Source: Candidatus Melainabacteria bacterium (lineage in GTDB: Bacteria; Cyanobacteriota; Vampirovibrionia; Obscuribacterales; Obscuribacteraceae). From it: a stretch of 45,122 nucleotides of DNA. A model generated the notes under the pieces. That model worked only from the letters and a program-made list of their open reading frames with translations. It did no database searches and was not told the origin of the DNA. Location of the stretch: contig PLXC01000112.1 in assembly GCA_003151275.1 (NCBI GenBank), positions 1-45,122 on the forward strand. Direction: 5' to 3'. This document shows positions 41,146-45,122 of the stretch, piece by piece. Each line of letters begins with the position of its first letter. Position 1 is the stretch's first letter. The position numbers and the translations under genes are program-made.

Positions 41146-42960
41146 GTGAGTACAACTCGTCTTAAGCGCAATCATCATTGCGGAACAGTTAATCTGAACG
41201 ATGTTGGCCAAGAGGTCTGCGTCGCAGGATGGGTGCACGTCAATCGCGATCTCGGCGGGCTAATTTTCGTTGAGCTGCGTGACTCGACGGGACGTGTTCA
41301 GATCGTCGCTGACCCCAATCGTAATAAAGAGATTCACGACAAGCTATGCACTTTGAAGAGCGAATTTGTCATTGCCGCCAAAGGCATAGTGACCAAACGT
41401 CCAGAAGGTCGCGAAAATAAAGAAAGTCCAACCGGATATGTGGAAATTTATCCCGACCAAGTTGAAATTCTAAATACTTGCCGGCCTTTACCGTTCCAAA
41501 TTGATCAGTCTGGTGGCGTTAACGAAGAGTTGCGCCTGAAGTACAGATACTTGGATCTGCGCAGACCGGAGATGAGCAGCAATCTAGTCACTAGACATCG
41601 CATCACCCAAGCAATTCGGCAATATTTGGATGCTCAATCCTTTATCGAAGTCGAAACACCTATTCTTACCAAAGCCACTCCAGAGGGAGCTCGCGACTTT
41701 CTCGTGCCCAGTCGATTGAATCCAGGCAACTGGTATGCGTTGCCACAGTCGCCACAGCTGTTTAAGCAAACGCTGATGATTAGCGGTGTTGATCGTTATT
41801 ATCAAATCGCTCGCTGCTTTCGTGATGAAGACTTGCGTGCTGATAGACAGCCCGAATTCACGCAAGTAGACATGGAACTTTCCTTTACAGACGAAGAAGA
41901 AATCATCGCTGTCACAGAAGGTTTGCTGATCAAAGCCTTTGCCTGTACGGGCATTGATCTGAAACCGCCATTCCAGCGCTTGACATACTCCGATGCCATG
42001 AACCGTTACGGTAGTGATAAACCAGATACTCGCTTTGGTGTCGAAATCAAAGATCTGACCGAAGTGGCGTCGACAAGCAACTTTAAAATGTTTCGCGGGG
42101 CGGCAGACAGTGGCGGCAGATTGAAGGCGCTGGTGGTGCAAGGTGGCGCTGAGACAGTCTCACGCAAACAGCTAGATTTATGGCAGGAGTACGCTAAATC
42201 GACCGGCGCCAAAGGGCTTGCTTGGCTCGCCTTTGGCCAGACGATTCGTTCATCCGGCATCGACAAGCATTTGACTGCGGAAGAGTTGGAGAAAATGAAA
42301 TCACTAGCTGCAGCGCAACAAGGCGATTTGTTATTGCTTGTCGCCGATGCGGACAAGGTGGTGGCAAACACGCTTGGACGATTGAGACTGAAACTGGCAG
42401 AAGAGCTAAAGTTAATCGACGAAAACAGACACGAACTGTTGTGGGTTGTCGATTTCCCATTGTTCGAATTTGACGAGCAGGAAGGAAGATTGATGGCCGT
42501 GCACCATCCGTTCACGAGCCCGCATTTGGATGATTTGGACATGCTAGAAACCACGCCTGAAAAAGCGCGTGCGCGCGCTTACGATATCGTCTACAACGGT
42601 GTGGAAATTGGCGGCGGTTCAATCCGAATCCACAGTCAAGAAGTACAATCCAGAGCCTTCACGGCCATTGGTTTAGACCGGGATGTTGCCCGCGAAAAGT
42701 TTGGCTTCCTTCTCGAGGCTCTTGAATCGGGCGCTCCACCGCATGGTGGCATTGCTTTGGGACTGGACCGCATCGTTATGCTGCTTACCGGTGGTAAATC
42801 GATCAGGGAAGTGATCGCTTTTCCAAAGACTCAATCCGGTGGATGTCTGATGACTGGCGCACCATCTGTAGCGCCACAAGAGCAATTGACAGAACTGCAC
42901 GTCAAAGTCGTGGAAGACACAAAGAAGCAACCACAGCCGACGCCGGTTGGAGCAGAATAG
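41146..42960 (+). CDS. aspS: Aspartyl-tRNA synthetase
   Basis: This 604-aa class II synthetase charges tRNA-Asp with aspartate. It has the N-terminal OB-fold anticodon domain ([19 protein letters not shown]), and class II motif 2 in [21 protein letters not shown] bacterial GAD insertion follows, then motif 3 [11 protein letters not shown]. The RDLGGL sequence in the OB fold resembles discriminating enzymes more than the RDHGGV of non-discriminating ones, but this is a weak hint. Start GTG 41146 has AAGGAG at 6-base spacing. It is divergent from the LRR gene. Confidence 0.97.
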   Translation: MSTTRLKRNHHCGTVNLNDVGQEVCVAGWVHVNRDLGGLIFVELRDSTGRVQIVADPNRNKEIHDKLCTLKSEFVIAAKGIVTKRPEGRENKESPTGYVEIYPDQVEILNTCRPLPFQIDQSGGVNEELRLKYRYLDLRRPEMSSNLVTRHRITQAIRQYLDAQSFIEVETPILTKATPEGARDFLVPSRLNPGNWYALPQSPQLFKQTLMISGVDRYYQIARCFRDEDLRADRQPEFTQVDMELSFTDEEEIIAVTEGLLIKAFACTGIDLKPPFQRLTYSDAMNRYGSDKPDTRFGVEIKDLTEVASTSNFKMFRGAADSGGRLKALVVQGGAETVSRKQLDLWQEYAKSTGAKGLAWLAFGQTIRSSGIDKHLTAEELEKMKSLAAAQQGDLLLLVADADKVVANTLGRLRLKLAEELKLIDENRHELLWVVDFPLFEFDEQEGRLMAVHHPFTSPHLDDLDMLETTPEKARARAYDIVYNGVEIGGGSIRIHSQEVQSRAFTAIGLDRDVAREKFGFLLEALESGAPPHGGIALGLDRIVMLLTGGKSIREVIAFPKTQSGGCLMTGAPSVAPQEQLTELHVKVVEDTKKQPQPTPVGAE

Positions 42961-43071
42961 ATTGGACTGATCGCTGGATGGTGGCAGCCGAGCCAGCTTC
43001 AAGTGATCATGCTAAAATGCGATACATCCGAGGAGCGTCAGAAACGCGTATCTTTATGGGTGATTTTGAAT

Positions 43072-43920
43072 ATGTCCGGTCGCCCTATAACTGATTCGAA
43101 AAGCATATTTACTAAGACACGCGTCTTTATGTCTATGACTTTGTGCGTCCTCGCTCTGTCGTCGTGCGCGATGGATTTGAAAACTTCGACTGACTACTTG
43201 ATCGCCGGCAAAGAGTATTTCAAAGCAGGTGATTACAAGAAGGCTGAAGTTGAGTTTCAACACGCCCTCAAGCTCGAGCCGAACAGTCCAACCGTAAAAG
43301 CGACAGCGACCAATAATCTTGGCGTCATTTACAACGAAGAAGGTCGTTACGATGAGGCGATCACCGTGCTCAAAGAGGCGACCACAGTCGATCCTAAAAA
43401 TGTCATCGCTCGTTATGTGCTTGCCAATGCCTTGTCGAAAAAAGGGCGTTTCGATGAAGCGTTGGTTGAGGCTCAGACTTCGACAGAATTAGACAAGACT
43501 GAGCCCGGGGCTTATCTCGCTCTTGGAGATGCTGCCTTGGGAAAGGGTGATGTCGCCCTAGCAATCACGTCTTATCGCTATGCCACGCACTTGGAACCCG
43601 ACAATGAAATGTCGCATTTGCATCTCGGATTGGCTCTTGGTGAGGTGCAAGACTGGGATGGGCAGATTGCCGAAGAACGTAAAGCGCTGGACTTAAATCC
43701 GGAAAATCTTGAAGCGCGATTGGCACTGGCGGTTGCTCTTCATAAGAAAGGGCAAGTAGATGCGTCGGTCGCTGAAGTAAAAACAGTTTTGCTGAAGGAT
43801 GGTAAAAACGCTGACGCAATAAGAATTTTGCAGGCGTTCGAACAAGAAGATCCTAAACCATCGCCAAGTCGGGGGCGATTGGACGGCACCCAACTAGGGC
43901 AAAACAAGTCCAAGATGTAA
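43072..43920 (+). CDS. TPR lipoprotein
   Basis: The frame opens at GTG 43003, but ATG 43072 places a basic N-region and short hydrophobic segment before a lipobox (VLALSSC), giving a 282-aa lipoprotein. The true start is not certain (43060 is also possible), since no strong ribosome binding site is visible. After the lipid anchor, about six TPR units follow (YKKAEVEFQHALKLEPNSP; YDEAITVLKEATTVDPKN; and so on). Asp at +2 (which favours inner-membrane retention) is absent; Ala is at +2, so outer-membrane sorting is possible. It lies 112 bases after aspS. Possible role in envelope protein assembly (inference). Confidence 0.85.
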   Translation: MSGRPITDSKSIFTKTRVFMSMTLCVLALSSCAMDLKTSTDYLIAGKEYFKAGDYKKAEVEFQHALKLEPNSPTVKATATNNLGVIYNEEGRYDEAITVLKEATTVDPKNVIARYVLANALSKKGRFDEALVEAQTSTELDKTEPGAYLALGDAALGKGDVALAITSYRYATHLEPDNEMSHLHLGLALGEVQDWDGQIAEERKALDLNPENLEARLALAVALHKKGQVDASVAEVKTVLLKDGKNADAIRILQAFEQEDPKPSPSRGRLDGTQLGQNKSKM

Positions 43921-43942
43921 CTGCAATTTAGATTGAGGTCGT

Positions 43943-45122
43943 GTGAATATTCGCCCGCTGCCGCTTCCTGACTCAGAAAATAAAGCGCCCAGTATCAAGT
44001 ACGTATGGCTACTAAACCTGATTCCATATTTGGGTCTGGGTTATTTCTACGCGGTAGGTCCGCAGGCCTTCGTACTGGTGATGTTCTTCATAATTTTTGA
44101 AGTTCTGCTTGGATCCCCGACGCACCTGGTCTTCATTTACTTGATTCTTTCGGTTCTCGGAACTGCGAAAATCATCACAAAAGATCGCTCGACTAGGAGC
44201 AAACTGGCACAAGACCATCTCAGGCAAGAGCTTGTCTCGCGTGAGCTCGGCACACAAATTCCCATGGGTCAAAGTTCCGAATTTTCGCTCCCGACTCTTG
44301 AAATGAAGGCAAAGAGAGCAGAGCTAACGCTGAAGAAAATGAGCGCTAACGACAACGAAGAATCCAAACAAGCTACTGACACGGATCCCTTCTCTGCACC
44401 ATCTGCGGTGCCTGCAGGGTCCCCTCCTGTTAAAACGGAGACAAGTCTTTCGAATATCTCGGAGAGTGCTCTTTCAGCTGAATCGACCGCAAGTCTTCCT
44501 TCTAGTTCCAACGGGAGCTTAGACTACAGTCAGATCAATAATTCCTTTGTGGACTCTATAGTCTCCAATGCTACTTCTGCTGCCACTCTTGGGGCGTCCG
44601 CAGGAACGCTTGAAGTAGAGCAGATGTTGAATCAAGAGGCAGCTTCCAATGCCGCAGATCTAAGCATCGCTCAAGCTGGTGCATCACTCAATTCATCTGT
44701 TCTGGATGAGGCCGCCGTAAAAGTCTTGCTTAAACAATCTGACGATTCAACCGACCTCGCTGGTGCCCCATATCCGGTGCCGAAAGTGAGTGGACAGATT
44801 GCACCATCTAACTCTTATGTGCCTGCAGCAAGCTCTCAATATTCAGCCTCTCCTGCAGACGCCCTGGATTCGAATGCCAGGGCTCTCGATATCAGTGTGC
44901 CCGAAGTGAGCAGCCAGTGGACCAACGCCGACGCGAGTGTTCCTGAAGTGAGCAGCCAGTGGAACAACGCGGACACGAGCGTGCCTGAAGTAAGTAGCCA
45001 GTGGAACAACGCCGCGGCTGGCGTACCCGATATGAACACGCAATTGCAGAATGCGGAGACGAATGTGCCAGAGGTAAGTAGCCAGTGGAACAACGCTGAA
45101 ACGAGTGTTCCAGATATGAACA
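43943..45122 (+). CDS. Membrane-anchored protein with tandem 14-aa repeats, truncated by the window edge
   Basis: GTG 43943 follows GAGG at short spacing, and the frame stays open to the last base (393 codons seen). Hydrophobic segments at about 20-33 and 38-72 (LNLIPYLGLGYFYAV; FVLVMFFIIFEVLL; LVFIYLILSVLG) form a membrane module reminiscent of TM2-type proteins. A charged cytoplasmic-like stretch and then a long Ser/Thr/Ala/Asn-rich low-complexity region follow. From about codon 318, 14-aa repeats (SVPEVSSQWNNADT) run to the end. It follows the TPR lipoprotein by 22 bases on the same strand, so probable operon. The C-terminus is outside the window. Confidence 0.72.
   Translation, partial: MNIRPLPLPDSENKAPSIKYVWLLNLIPYLGLGYFYAVGPQAFVLVMFFIIFEVLLGSPTHLVFIYLILSVLGTAKIITKDRSTRSKLAQDHLRQELVSRELGTQIPMGQSSEFSLPTLEMKAKRAELTLKKMSANDNEESKQATDTDPFSAPSAVPAGSPPVKTETSLSNISESALSAESTASLPSSSNGSLDYSQINNSFVDSIVSNATSAATLGASAGTLEVEQMLNQEAASNAADLSIAQAGASLNSSVLDEAAVKVLLKQSDDSTDLAGAPYPVPKVSGQIAPSNSYVPAASSQYSASPADALDSNARALDISVPEVSSQWTNADASVPEVSSQWNNADTSVPEVSSQWNNAAAGVPDMNTQLQNAETNVPEVSSQWNNAETSVPDMN
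44894..45122. repeat. Tandem 42-bp repeats, about 5.4 copies, continuing past the window
   Basis: The unit begins AGTGTGCCCGAAGTGAGC (44894) and recurs every 42 bases. It codes for SVPEVSSQWNNADT-like units, with one divergent copy (GVPDMNTQLQNAET). Copies two and three are nearly identical at the DNA level, suggesting recent expansion. The frame is preserved throughout. Confidence 0.9.

Noticed and set aside
42961..43071. Upstream extension of the TPR lipoprotein to GTG 43003
   Set aside because: It would place over 50 residues before the lipobox Cys, too many for a lipoprotein signal.
44836..45093. Minus-strand ORFs over the 42-bp repeats (repeating FHWLLTSGT)
   Set aside because: They are a by-product of the in-frame plus-strand repeats; the plus-strand frame has a start, membrane module and open frame of 393 codons.
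1..45122. CRISPR arrays, IS elements, prophage or integrase genes
   Set aside because: No direct-repeat/spacer pattern, transposase, integrase or phage motif was seen in any frame.

Overview
The window looks like a chromosomal segment of a Gram-negative-type (diderm) bacterium of intermediate G+C. KdsC points to Kdo and lipopolysaccharide synthesis, and there are exported and lipoprotein signal sequences. The mix of genes (NblS/WalK-like sensor kinase, group-3 sigma factor fused translationally to pilT, Ski2-like DSHCT helicase, SWIM-SNF2 ATPase, many TPR proteins, DUF4388-like and MshEN-like repeat proteins) resembles non-photosynthetic relatives of Cyanobacteria (Vampirovibrionia/Melainabacteria, perhaps Obscuribacterales). 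That assignment is inference. No phage, IS element, CRISPR array or obvious genomic island was found. Most genes are housekeeping or lineage-specific.

Layout. Bases 1-5 kb hold a minus-strand coaD followed by the start of a Gln/Pro-rich gene, a sensor histidine kinase, and a divergent sigma factor-pilT pair. Bases 5-11 kb hold a sparse region with tRNA-Pro(GGG), a DECH-box helicase, and a divergently arranged histidine kinase/OmpR-family regulator pair. Bases 11-18 kb are a minus-strand block. It contains a four-gene cluster (HTH/coiled-coil protein, SelW-like selenoprotein, DUF4388-like membrane protein, cmk), a superoxide dismutase with a strong terminator, and a 903-aa modular repeat protein. 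Bases 18-24 kb hold a sensor-like membrane protein, a SWIM-SNF2 ATPase, a possible structured RNA, a small membrane protein and a TPR protein. Bases 24-32 kb hold an FAD oxidoreductase, kdsC, a 744-aa orphan protein, the radical SAM enzyme AmrS, and a small membrane protein with an exported TPR protein. Bases 32-37 kb hold an exported VIT-VWA protein, several small lineage-specific genes and rpsU. Bases 37-45 kb hold an EF-G-like GTPase, a membrane protein, an LRR protein, aspS, a TPR lipoprotein and a membrane-anchored protein with 42-bp tandem repeats that runs off the end.

The main discovery is at 13201-13563 (minus strand). Simple ORF calling finds only a 93-codon ORF with a TTG start, but the frame continues upstream through one in-frame TGA to an ATG with a good ribosome binding site. 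The restored protein has the SelW/Rdx redox motif CxxU in the context YCGAUGYK. A hairpin with GGUC in its loop lies just after the UGA, at the spacing expected of a bacterial SECIS. This is very probably a genuine bacterial selenoprotein W homologue, which implies that the organism makes selenocysteine.

Several start codons are reassigned from ribosome-binding-site evidence: the histidine kinase at 10488, the TPR gene at 24254, AmrS at 29682 and the EF-G-like protein at 39346. Three small genes too short for a 60-codon cutoff, or open at the window edge, are added: rpsU, a 59-aa membrane protein, and the two edge-truncated genes.
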